Source: Alphaproteobacteria bacterium
Lineage (GTDB): Bacteria; Pseudomonadota; Alphaproteobacteria; Caulobacterales; Maricaulaceae
NCBI GenBank assembly: GCA_016124665.1
Contig: WGNH01000021.1
Coordinates: forward strand, 83,837 to 140,712
Length of the DNA stretch: 56,876 nucleotides
Direction of reading: 5' to 3'
Positions 35,232 to 43,072 of this stretch are shown piece after piece; the first letter of the stretch is position 1; the number at the start of each line of letters is the position of its first letter. The position numbers and the translations under genes were made by a program. The notes below the pieces were generated by a model, which was not told the origin of the DNA, did no database searches, and saw only the letters and a list, made by a program, of their open reading frames with translations.

Positions 35232-35776
35232 GCAGCGCGCGAAGCCGATTTCACAGACTCCGAGGGCCGCGATTTGATCCGCTTTATGGTATCCCGGGCA
35301 AACTCAACGAGGTTTCTGAGATCGTCAGGCATGTCGTCCGGTTTTTCCGCCTGCTCGGCGAGCTTTTCGGCCAGCTTCATCAGCGCCGGGGCGGCGGTGA
35401 TCAAACGGGCCTGAAATTCGATCATTTGCGGATCGCGATCGTATTCAGCGCCCGGAACCCGCCATCCACCCCAGTCCTGCTCATCGGTCACGACAATCGG
35501 GAAGGTGCCGGGAAAGGGATGATGGGCGCATTCATCTGCCGATTGCCACTTGTTTTTTGCCCGCATCAGGCGCCAGCGGCCGGCTCCGGTATCGTCGCGC
35601 TCTTCTTCAGCCAGTTCCTCGGCCGAAAAATCGCGGCCAAGTCCGCAATCATAGGAAATTCGTACGGGCTCATCCATGCCCTTGACCCAATGCGGTTTGA
35701 CCTGCTCGATCAGGGCCCAGGTGCCTACCGGGCGCACGAAAACGCGCTGATGCTTGTGAAAGACGGCTTTGGCCAT
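35228..35776 (-). CDS. Hypothetical protein, likely cytoplasmic
   Basis: I do not recognise a named domain in this 182-aa protein. It opens with a beta-rich, SH3-like stretch (VFHKHQRVFVRPVGTWALIEQVKPHWVKG) and has Trp-rich sequence in its middle (RWRLMRAKNKWQ, DWGGWRVPG). It ends in a helical, charged C-terminus. No signal peptide or membrane segment is seen. GGAG lies about 10 bases before the ATG. A CtrA-like site 44 bases upstream and the codirectional regulator/kinase genes suggest shared control. I believe similar proteins occur in other alphaproteobacteria, but this is from memory. Confidence 0.75.
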   Translation of the reverse strand: MAKAVFHKHQRVFVRPVGTWALIEQVKPHWVKGMDEPVRISYDCGLGRDFSAEELAEEERDDTGAGRWRLMRAKNKWQSADECAHHPFPGTFPIVVTDEQDWGGWRVPGAEYDRDPQMIEFQARLITAAPALMKLAEKLAEQAEKPDDMPDDLRNLVEFARDTIKRIKSRPSESVKSASRAA

Positions 35777-35820
35777 GGCGGTCTGCTCCAGTCACTCGGA
35801 ACAAGACTATTCGACCAGCC

Positions 35821-35835
35821 TTAGAACAGCGTTAA
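35821..35835 (-). promoter_or_regulatory. CtrA-like site TTAA-N7-CTAA upstream of the 35228-35776 gene
   Basis: On the minus strand the site reads TTAACGCTGTTCTAA. It has the same one-base departure from TTAA-N7-TTAA as the site at 35217-35231. Its distance to the start codon (44 bases) is nearly identical to that of the other site (45 bases). It lies in the 109-base divergent region between this gene and dusA. Confidence 0.5.
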
Positions 35836-35885
35836 GCCGTCTGTACGGTTTGTTGATTTTGCCGGCGCGCGCTATGTGAGCGCAA

Positions 35886-36881
35886 ATGACAACCGCAATC
35901 ATTCCCGACCGCCGCTTTTGCGTGGCACCGATGATGGACTGGACGGACCGCCACTGCCGGGCGTTCCACCGCGTCCTGACCCGTCATGCCCTGCTTTATA
36001 CGGAAATGGCGACCAGCGCGGCCATCATGCATGGCGATGCCGACCGTCTGATCGGTTTTGATCCGGCCGAACAACCTGTGGCATTGCAATTGGGCGGATC
36101 TGATCCCGACGAGCTGGCAAAGGCGGCGCGCATTGGCGCGGATCGTGGCTATTGCGAGGTCAATCTCAATGCCGGCTGCCCGTCCGACCGCGTGCAATCG
36201 GGGCGGTTCGGTGCCTGTCTGATGCGCGAACCGGAGCTGGTGGCCGATTGCCTGCAGGCAATGCAGGAAGCCATTGCCATTCCGGTGACGCTGAAATGCC
36301 GTATCGGGGTGGATGACCAGGAGCCGCGCGACGCTCTGCCGGAATTGCTGTCCCATGTTCAGTCACGCGGCATACGGAGTGTTATCATCCATGCCCGCAA
36401 AGCGTGGCTGAAGGGATTGAGCCCCAAGGAAAACCGCAGCATTCCGCCGCTGGATTATGATCTCGTGCATGAGATGAAAGCCGCTTTTCCGGATATGGAG
36501 ATCATTCTCAATGGCGGGCTGGAGACGCTGGAAAGCGGGTTGGCGGCACAGGGAAATCTTGACGGCATCATGCTCGGCCGGGCAGCCTATCACACGCCGT
36601 GGGAATTGGCGGGGGTGGATCATGCGGTTTATGGCGCAGGAAATCCGGTGACATCGCCGGACGCGGCAGTGGCAGCCTATCTGCCTTATATCCAGATCCA
36701 GCTGGAGGCCGGCGCGCGCCTGCATTCCATGACACGCCACATGCTGGGCCTGTTTCACGGGCGGCCTGGGGCGCGGCAATGGCGGCGTATCCTGTCTGAA
36801 AATGCGGTCAGGGACGGTGCCGGCCTCGACGTGGTCCGTGAGGCTTTGGCGGCCACACAACCAGCCATGGCCTCTGCATGA
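35886..36881 (+). CDS. dusA: tRNA-dihydrouridine(20/20a) synthase DusA
   Basis: FMN enzyme that reduces uridine 20/20a in the tRNA D loop. The 331-aa protein has the TIM-barrel start FCVAPMMDWTDRHCRAFHRV, the catalytic Cys98 in NLNAGCPSDRVQSGRFGACLM, the FMN-binding MLGRAAYHTPW region (DGIMLGRAAY) and the DusA-type C-terminus (HMLGLFHGRPGARQWRRILS). Length and motifs match DusA rather than DusB or DusC. It overlaps the TSUP permease gene by 4 bases. Confidence 0.96.
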   Translation: MTTAIIPDRRFCVAPMMDWTDRHCRAFHRVLTRHALLYTEMATSAAIMHGDADRLIGFDPAEQPVALQLGGSDPDELAKAARIGADRGYCEVNLNAGCPSDRVQSGRFGACLMREPELVADCLQAMQEAIAIPVTLKCRIGVDDQEPRDALPELLSHVQSRGIRSVIIHARKAWLKGLSPKENRSIPPLDYDLVHEMKAAFPDMEIILNGGLETLESGLAAQGNLDGIMLGRAAYHTPWELAGVDHAVYGAGNPVTSPDAAVAAYLPYIQIQLEAGARLHSMTRHMLGLFHGRPGARQWRRILSENAVRDGAGLDVVREALAATQPAMASA

Positions 36882-37699
36882 GCGGCGAACTGATCGGCCT
36901 CGCCGGTGCGCTGGTCGCCACCGGATTGTTTGCGGGTCTGATCGCCGGAATGTTCGGCATCGGCGGCGGCGTTGTGATGGTGCCGGCCTTCTATTTCGTG
37001 CTGGGCGCGCTGGGCTATGAGGACGGGCCGCGCATGCATATGGCGGTGGGCACGTCGCTGGCGGTTATAGTGGCAACGTCGCTTCGTTCTGTCGCCGCGC
37101 ACACCCGCCATAATGCCGTCGACTTCGAAATCCTGAAAACCTGGACGCCGTGGATCGTGATCGGGGCACTGATTGGCGGTTTTGTGGCTGACATCATTCC
37201 GGGCCGGGGCCTGACCGGTCTGTTCGGGTTTGTCGCCTTGCTGTTATCAGCACAATTCTTTTTTGGCCGTCCCGACTGGCGGCTGGCCGAAACGATGCCG
37301 GGCGGATTTCTGCGTGCAGGACTGGGGGCGTTGATTGGCGGTCTGTCTTCGCTTCTCGGGATTGGCGGCGGTGTGTTTGGCGTCACGCTGATGACGCTTT
37401 GCGGCAAGTCCATACGGCAGGCCGTTGCGACGGCTGCCGGTTTTGGTGTGGCCATCGGCGTTCCGGGTGCGCTCGGCTTCATCATCTGGGGCTGGGACGA
37501 GCCGGGCCGGACGCCAACATCGCTCGGCTATGTCGATGGGCTCGGATTCCTGATTCTCGCCGCATCCGCCTTTTTTGTGGCCCCTGTGGGCGCAAAGCTG
37601 GCGCACACCCTGCCGGAAAAACTGCTGCGCCGGTTGTTTGCACTGGGACTGATCGCAACCGCTTTCAGCCTGCTGCGCGAGGCTTTCGCCGGCGGTTAA
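36878..37699 (+). CDS. TSUP family permease (TauE/SafE)
   Basis: Membrane protein of 273 aa with about eight hydrophobic segments. It has the two family repeats seen as GLIAGMFGIGGGVVMVPAFYF near the N-terminus and GGLSSLLGIGGGVFGVTLMTL in the middle. TSUP proteins export or import sulfite and related small sulfur or organic anions; the substrate cannot be told from sequence. It starts at ATG overlapping the dusA stop. Confidence 0.92.
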   Translation: MSGELIGLAGALVATGLFAGLIAGMFGIGGGVVMVPAFYFVLGALGYEDGPRMHMAVGTSLAVIVATSLRSVAAHTRHNAVDFEILKTWTPWIVIGALIGGFVADIIPGRGLTGLFGFVALLLSAQFFFGRPDWRLAETMPGGFLRAGLGALIGGLSSLLGIGGGVFGVTLMTLCGKSIRQAVATAAGFGVAIGVPGALGFIIWGWDEPGRTPTSLGYVDGLGFLILAASAFFVAPVGAKLAHTLPEKLLRRLFALGLIATAFSLLREAFAGG

Positions 37700-37703
37700 A
37701 TCG

Positions 37704-37895
37704 TCAGGACGATCCGGCTTTCTTTTCCTGATATTGCTTTTTTCGCTCGGGTAATTCAGCACCAATCGCCTGACGTTCGGCATCTGAAAACCGTGTCCAT
37801 TGCGCCAGTTCCGGCAAGGTGCGGAAACAGCCCACGCAAATTTCCGCGTCCGGATCGACGAAGCAGACCTTGATGCAGGGCGTCCAGATACTCAT
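37704..37895 (-). CDS. DUF1289 small Cys-rich protein
   Basis: The 63-aa protein begins SIWTPCIKVCFVDPDAEICVG and has four Cys residues in the CIKVC and CVGC pairs, the DUF1289 signature, followed by FRTLPELAQWTRFSDAER. It probably binds a metal ion. ATG on the complement of 37893-37895 is chosen because the family starts about here; an in-frame TTG further upstream (37931) is possible. It is convergent with the TSUP gene, with a 4-base gap. Confidence 0.88.
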   Translation of the reverse strand: MSIWTPCIKVCFVDPDAEICVGCFRTLPELAQWTRFSDAERQAIGAELPERKKQYQEKKAGSS

Positions 37896-37988
37896 TGGCC
37901 AATTGTCTAGCGCGACCAGCCGTGCGCGCAAGCATTGCCCGCCGGCCGGAAGAGCGAATAGGTTGCGTCATCCGGTTGGGGGGATTCC

Positions 37989-39269
37989 ATGGAAGATCTG
38001 GGTCTGCAGCTGCGCAGTTTTTTCGGCCTGTTCGCTTTCATCGCTATATGCTGGCTGTTGGGGCCGCGAAAAGCGATCCCCGTGAAGCTCATTGCCGGCG
38101 CCTTGCTGCTGCAATTCCTGATCGCGATCATCCTCTATTCCTTTGCGCCGACCCGCGCCTTTCTGGGCTCGCTGACCGGTGTCGTTCAAGCGCTCCAGGC
38201 GGCCACGATGGAAGGGGCTGACTTCGTATTCGGCTATCTGTCGGGCAGCACCGCCCCCTTTGTGGTCGATGAGGCCAATGCCGGCCGAGCCTTTATCTTC
38301 GCCTTCCAGGCCTTGCCGATGGTTATTGTCCTGTCAGCGCTTTCCGCGCTTTTGTGGCGGTGGCGCATTCTGGAATTTGTGGTGCGCGGATTTGCCTTCG
38401 CCTTCCGCAAGACGCTGGGATTGTCTGGTGCAGCGAGCCTCGGGGCCTCGGCCAATATCTTTCTGGGCATGACCGAATCTCCCTTGCTGATCCGGCCGCG
38501 TATGCCGCAGATCAGCCGCAGCGATCTGTTCCTGATCATGACGGTGGGCTTTTCCACGGTCGCCGGATCTGTGATGGCGGTCTATGTCGGCCAGCTCAGT
38601 GGCGTCATCGACGGCGCGGCCGGTCATATTGTGACGGCGTCACTGATCTCCATCCCCGCCGCCGTTCTGCTGGCCCGGCTGATGCACCCGGCCGACGCTG
38701 ATGGCGACGAGGACAGATCGTCCGAAAAAATTCCGACCACCGTCTATCATTCATCAATGGATGCCCTGACGACGGGTGTGACCGACGGCGTAAAACTGTT
38801 CATCAATATTATCGCCATGTTGCTGGTATTCATCGCATTGGTCGCTCTGGTGAACATGATGCTCGGTGCTTTGCCGGACTTTGGCGGCGCGCCGCTTTCG
38901 GTGGACCGCATCCTGGGATGGGTCTTCGCGCCTATTGTCTGGCTGGCCGGCATACCCTGGTCCGAGGCGACGGACGCCGGAGCGGTGATGGGGCTGAAAA
39001 CAGCGCTCAACGAGATCATTGCCTATGAACGCCTCGGCTCACTGGGTGATGCGCTGTCACCGCGCAGCTATCTGATCATGACTTATGCCGTGTGCGGCTT
39101 CGCCAATTTTTCCAGCGTGGGCATTCTGATCGGCGGAATGATCGCCATTGCGCCAAGCCGCCGCGAGGACATTCTCGGCCTCGCGCCGAAAGCCCTGATC
39201 TCCGGGACTTTCGCTACCCTGATGACCGGTGCGGTGATCGGTGTGCTGCCACAAAGCCTGTTTGGCTAG
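37989..39269 (+). CDS. Concentrative nucleoside transporter, NupC/CNT family
   Basis: Inner-membrane nucleoside importer of 426 aa driven by ion gradients. Family features are GPRKAIPVKLIAGALLLQF near the N-terminus, ANIFLGMTESPLLIRP (the gate/GxTE-type motif) and AYVCGFANFSS-like YAVCGFANFSSVGILIGG near the C-terminus. About ten hydrophobic segments are visible. A GGGGGG run precedes the ATG with good spacing. It ends 10 bases before a convergent acyltransferase gene. Confidence 0.94.
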   Translation: MEDLGLQLRSFFGLFAFIAICWLLGPRKAIPVKLIAGALLLQFLIAIILYSFAPTRAFLGSLTGVVQALQAATMEGADFVFGYLSGSTAPFVVDEANAGRAFIFAFQALPMVIVLSALSALLWRWRILEFVVRGFAFAFRKTLGLSGAASLGASANIFLGMTESPLLIRPRMPQISRSDLFLIMTVGFSTVAGSVMAVYVGQLSGVIDGAAGHIVTASLISIPAAVLLARLMHPADADGDEDRSSEKIPTTVYHSSMDALTTGVTDGVKLFINIIAMLLVFIALVALVNMMLGALPDFGGAPLSVDRILGWVFAPIVWLAGIPWSEATDAGAVMGLKTALNEIIAYERLGSLGDALSPRSYLIMTYAVCGFANFSSVGILIGGMIAIAPSRREDILGLAPKALISGTFATLMTGAVIGVLPQSLFG

Positions 39270-39279
39270 GGTCAGGACC

Positions 39280-40002
39280 CTAGTCGCCGTGGCGCGGAAA
39301 GAATTTCGACCTTAGCCAGCCGAGCGTGGAATTGCCCGCGAGCGCCTTGCGGTAGGAATCGTCCATGAATTTCGAGAGCATCCGGCTTTCGCCCACGAGG
39401 TCGAGCCGCGTTTGCATGGGCGTGTTTTCATCCAGCATTTTCACGATCCGGGCGGGTGCGCCCGCGACGACCGCAAAGGCCGGGACATCCCGAGTCACGA
39501 CGGACCGAGCACCGATTACGGCATTGGCACCAATCGTGACGCCCTTGCCGATAAAAGCACCATCTCCGACCCAGACATTGTCACCCAGCGTGACGGGACG
39601 TCCCTCAGGCGCCGGATCGACGCGGTTATAGAGCCCGTGCCAGTCGCTATCGGTCACCGTCGTGTTGGCGGCAAACAGGCAGGCATGGCCGATCGAGATG
39701 GATTTTGTTGCCTGGATGCGGGTGCCCGGTGCGATGAAGACCGCATCGCCGATCTCGATATTGCCACCCTGGTCCGACGGGGACCAGACGGTCAGCCGCA
39801 CATTCTGATCAGCGGTGGCGACAATATGCACAGCCGTTCCGACGGAGATGTTCGGACCGAACACCTCGATATGCCAGGGCTGGGTCAGCTTGGCCGCCGG
39901 GCCGAGACGATCAAAATGCGGAGCAAGAAAATGCCGCGCCCAGGCGTTTTCAAAACTTTCCCAGGCGGCATGCATCCAGTAGGGGCGGTGATCTCTTCGC
40001 AT
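39280..40002 (-). CDS. Hexapeptide-repeat acyltransferase (LbetaH)
   Basis: The 240-aa protein has a left-handed beta helix built from hexapeptide repeats (IEIGDAVFIAPGTRIQATKS, VTLGDNVWVGDGAFIGKG, VTIGANAVIGARSVVTRDVP) and the loop motif VVAGAPARIV common to acetyltransferases of the CysE/LacA/NodL superfamily. A HxDW-type element (DSDWHGLYNRVDP) may carry the catalytic His. The acceptor is unknown. ATG at 40002 is chosen; a GTG at 40014 would add four residues. It is divergent from the DUF3253 gene with only 28 bases between. Confidence 0.9.
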   Translation of the reverse strand: MRRDHRPYWMHAAWESFENAWARHFLAPHFDRLGPAAKLTQPWHIEVFGPNISVGTAVHIVATADQNVRLTVWSPSDQGGNIEIGDAVFIAPGTRIQATKSISIGHACLFAANTTVTDSDWHGLYNRVDPAPEGRPVTLGDNVWVGDGAFIGKGVTIGANAVIGARSVVTRDVPAFAVVAGAPARIVKMLDENTPMQTRLDLVGESRMLSKFMDDSYRKALAGNSTLGWLRSKFFPRHGD

Positions 40003-40030
40003 TCCGGTTTCCACAGGCTAAAAAGCACTC

Positions 40031-40276
40031 ATGAATGATGACACGGTCGATACCGCCATCCTGTCTCTTGTAGAGGCGAGGGGCGTTGGCAAGTCAATCT
40101 GCCCGACTGAGGCCGCGCGGATTCTTGATCCTGAAAACTGGCGCAGCCGGCTGAATGCCGTGAAACAGGGTGCCATGCGTCTGGCCCATGCCGGCAAGGT
40201 CGATATTTTGCGCAAGGGCAAGCCTGTGGACCCTGCCAACTTCAAAGGGGTCTACCGCATTGCTATGAAAGCATGA
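40031..40276 (+). CDS. DUF3253 winged-helix-like protein
   Basis: This 81-aa protein matches DUF3253: AILSLVEARGVGKSICPTEAARILDPENW, then RLAHAGKVDILRKGKPVDPANFKGVYRI. The fold is predicted to be a small winged helix. It is coupled to the uracil-DNA glycosylase-like gene by a 4-base overlap, which hints at a nucleic-acid role, but no function is established. Confidence 0.87.
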   Translation: MNDDTVDTAILSLVEARGVGKSICPTEAARILDPENWRSRLNAVKQGAMRLAHAGKVDILRKGKPVDPANFKGVYRIAMKA

Positions 40277-40854
40277 GCGCGCTTCAAGCCTTATTGCAGG
40301 ACATCCGCGCCTGCCGGGCCTGTGAAGGAGAAATTCCCGAGCCCCGTCCAGTGCTTCAGGTCTCCAGAAAGGCCAGGGTCCGGATTATCGGTCAGGCGCC
40401 CGGAACCCGCGTTCACACGTCCGGCCGTCCGTTCACCGATCCGTCCGGCGAGCGGCTGCGGTCCTGGCTGAATATCAGCGAGGCCGACTTCTACAATCCC
40501 GATATTCTGGCGATAACGCCAATGGGATTTTGCTTTCCGGGGCTGGACAGCAAGGGCGGTGACAAGCCGCCGCGGCCGAGATGTGCGCGCCTGTGGCAGG
40601 CCGTGCTGGATAAACAGCTGCCACATGTCCGGATGACCTTCCTGATCGGCGGCTATGCGCAGAAATTCGTGCTGGGTGATGCCTTCAAAGGCACGGTCAC
40701 GGACACGGTCTCGGCATGGCGGGATTTTGCGCCGCAATATGTGCCCCTGCCACACCCTTCCTGGCGCAATAATGCATGGCTGAAACGCCATGACTGGTTC
40801 GCGGCGGAATTGCTGCCGATGGTGCAGCGCAATATGGAATCTCTCCTGAAATAG
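40273..40854 (+). CDS. Uracil-DNA glycosylase superfamily protein
   Basis: The 193-aa protein has UDG-superfamily motifs: IIGQAPGTRVHTSGRPFTDPSG (motif 1 and active-site loop) and LPHPSWRNNAWLKR (motif 2, the DNA-intercalating HPS loop). An N-terminal CRACEG pair recalls iron-sulfur UDGs, but the full four-Cys pattern is not clear. It probably removes uracil or damaged bases, or is a related, less-characterised member. It overlaps the DUF3253 gene by 4 bases. Confidence 0.88.
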   Translation: MSALQALLQDIRACRACEGEIPEPRPVLQVSRKARVRIIGQAPGTRVHTSGRPFTDPSGERLRSWLNISEADFYNPDILAITPMGFCFPGLDSKGGDKPPRPRCARLWQAVLDKQLPHVRMTFLIGGYAQKFVLGDAFKGTVTDTVSAWRDFAPQYVPLPHPSWRNNAWLKRHDWFAAELLPMVQRNMESLLK

Positions 40855-40970
40855 GCGCGTGAACTGCTTGCCGTATAGGTCAAGGAAAGCTATCCCGGCG
40901 CCGCCTCGCGCCACTTCTCCCCCCGGCTGGCGCGATACCGGAAAAGACCGGCCAGAAGACGGATTGATTC

Positions 40971-42041
40971 ATGAGCGTTTTTGAACACCCTTCTTTCGAC
41001 AATCACGAAAAAGTCCTTTTTGCGACGGACCAGAAAACCGGGCTGAAAGCGATCATTGGCGTGCATTCGACGGCGCGTGGGCCGTCTTGTGGCGGGTGCC
41101 GTTTCTGGTCCTATGACAATTCGGCGGATGCGCTTCAGGATGCGCTGCGGCTCTCTCAAGGCATGAGCTATAAAAACGTCATGGCCGACTTGCCGATTGG
41201 CGGTGGCAAGAGCGTGATCATGAAGCCCCAAGGCCATTTCGATCGCGATGCGCTTTTTCAGGCCTTTGGCCGCGCCGTGGAATCCCTGAACGGCAGTTAC
41301 ATCACGGCCGAGGATGTCGGTGTCAGCCCCGATGACATGATGAGCGTCCACAAACAGACCAAACACGTTACCGGCCTGCCGGAAGGCAAGGCGGCATCGG
41401 GTGATCCGTCACCGACGACTGCGGACGGTGTCTTCAGAGGCATTCGTGCCTGCGTCAAACGGGCCACCGGTTCGGAAGACCTCCAAGGCATCCGGGTGGC
41501 CGTCCAGGGTGCCGCCGGGCATGTCGGCAGCTATCTGTGCGAGCATTTGTCGAAGGCCGGTGCCGAATTGATTGTTGCCGACATGAATGTCGACGGCCTG
41601 AAAAAGCATGCGGATGATTTCGGGGCCGTTATCGTCGACAAGGATGCGATCTATGATCAGGATGTGGACGTGTTCGCACCCTGCGCTCTGGGTTCGGTGA
41701 TCAATCCGGAAACCATTGATCGTCTGAAGGTGAAGATTGTTGCGGGTGCTGCCAATAATCAGCTCGCCACCCGGGACATGGGTGCCGCCCTGCAAAAGCG
41801 GGGCATCCTCTACGCCCCCGATTATGTGATCAATGCCGGCGGCATCATCAATGTGATGGGTGAAATCCGCGGTGATTTCGATCCACAATGGGTGAAGGGC
41901 AAGCTGGCCGGTCTCGAGGCAACGTTGGGCGAAATTCTCGACCGCGCTGAAAATGAAGGCCGTCCGTCCAACGATATCGCGGACGAGATGGCGCGCGCCC
42001 GTCTGGAGGAAGCCGCTGCTGCAAAGGCGGCGGCCGCCTAG
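40971..42041 (+). CDS. Leu/Glu/Phe/Val dehydrogenase family enzyme (leucine dehydrogenase-like)
   Basis: NAD-dependent amino-acid dehydrogenase of 356 aa that deaminates branched-chain amino acids. The catalytic core GMSYKNVMADLPIGGGKSVI contains substrate-binding Lys68 and catalytic Lys80. The nucleotide-binding Rossmann motif is VAVQGAAGHVGSYLCEHL, and VINAGGIINVMGE is the C-terminal family signature. Length and motifs favour leucine/valine dehydrogenase rather than glutamate dehydrogenase. The stop overlaps the stop of the convergent ABC gene within CTAG. Confidence 0.92.
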   Translation: MSVFEHPSFDNHEKVLFATDQKTGLKAIIGVHSTARGPSCGGCRFWSYDNSADALQDALRLSQGMSYKNVMADLPIGGGKSVIMKPQGHFDRDALFQAFGRAVESLNGSYITAEDVGVSPDDMMSVHKQTKHVTGLPEGKAASGDPSPTTADGVFRGIRACVKRATGSEDLQGIRVAVQGAAGHVGSYLCEHLSKAGAELIVADMNVDGLKKHADDFGAVIVDKDAIYDQDVDVFAPCALGSVINPETIDRLKVKIVAGAANNQLATRDMGAALQKRGILYAPDYVINAGGIINVMGEIRGDFDPQWVKGKLAGLEATLGEILDRAENEGRPSNDIADEMARARLEEAAAAKAAAA

Positions 42042-43072
42042 TCTGTCAACAGCGAAATCGCGGTTTCATCAAGGGCGAGGCGCAAGGTCTCGCCCTTTTT
42101 TATGGGATGGGCGAGCGGGAGTTCCGCAATCCAGCGGCCCCCGTCGGAGGCCGTGGCACGAAGGCGCTGGCGGCCCTGGCGGATGCGGATGTCCTCGACC
42201 GTGAATTCGGCACCTGTTTCGGATTCCCGCAAGGCTTCCGGTCGGACGAGCAAGTTCACGCTCGAGCCGTCTTGCATGTCCGGTATCGCAATTTCACCGA
42301 ACAGGGTGGCGATCCGGGCTCGGTCAACCGTTCCGGTCACAACGTTGATATCTCCGAGCAAACGGGCCGATGATATTGAAACCGGGTGGCAATAGACATC
42401 AGCCGGCGAACCCGACTGGATGATGCGGCCATCTTCCATCAAAAGCAGCTTATCAGCGGTTTCAAAGGCTTCATCGGCATCATGGGTCACGATCAGGGCG
42501 GCGGCACCGGCCTCGCGGATGACCTTCATGGTTTGCTCGCGCAAATCGGCGCGCAGCCGCCGGTCGAGGCTGGAAAAGGGCTCATCCAGAAGGATGATAT
42601 CGGGACGCGGCGCAAGGGCACGGGCGAGCGCGACGCGCTGCTGCTCGCCGCCGGACAATTCATGAGGATAGGATTGTGCCAGCGCGCTGATCTCGGCCTG
42701 CCCGATCAGTTCCGCGACCCGTTCACGAGCGGCGTCTTTTGCAAGGCTGCCCTTCAAGCCGAAGGCGATGTTTTTCTCGACGGTGAGGTGAGGAAAAAGC
42801 GCATAGTCCTGAAAGACGACTCCGACGCGGCGCTGTTCGGCCGGTGTGCTGTGTTTCCCGTCATCCCAGCTCTGTCCGCCTGAGATGATGCTTCCGGCCT
42901 CCAGCGCTTCCAGACCGGCAATGCTGCGCAATAGCGTCGATTTGCCAGCGCCGGAGGGGCCGAGTACGGCACAGACCTGGCCGCAATAGAGGTCCAGATC
43001 GACCCCTTTGAGTATCGGATTGCCGCCGAGCGATTTTTCTGCGCCGCGGACTGACAGGACGGGTTGGCTCAT
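42038..43072 (-). CDS. Ferric iron ABC transporter ATP-binding protein (FbpC-like)
   Basis: ATPase of 344 aa with Walker A GPSGAGKSTLLRSIAGLE, signature LSGGEQQRVALARALAP, Walker B DIILLDEPFSSLDRRLR and the switch His in LIVTHDADEAFE. A C-terminal TOBE-like region (about 245-344) follows. It energises uptake with the permease and binding protein genes upstream on the same strand, and overlaps the permease gene by 4 bases. Confidence 0.93.
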   Translation of the reverse strand: MSQPVLSVRGAEKSLGGNPILKGVDLDLYCGQVCAVLGPSGAGKSTLLRSIAGLEALEAGSIISGGQSWDDGKHSTPAEQRRVGVVFQDYALFPHLTVEKNIAFGLKGSLAKDAARERVAELIGQAEISALAQSYPHELSGGEQQRVALARALAPRPDIILLDEPFSSLDRRLRADLREQTMKVIREAGAAALIVTHDADEAFETADKLLLMEDGRIIQSGSPADVYCHPVSISSARLLGDINVVTGTVDRARIATLFGEIAIPDMQDGSSVNLLVRPEALRESETGAEFTVEDIRIRQGRQRLRATASDGGRWIAELPLAHPIKKGETLRLALDETAISLLTD

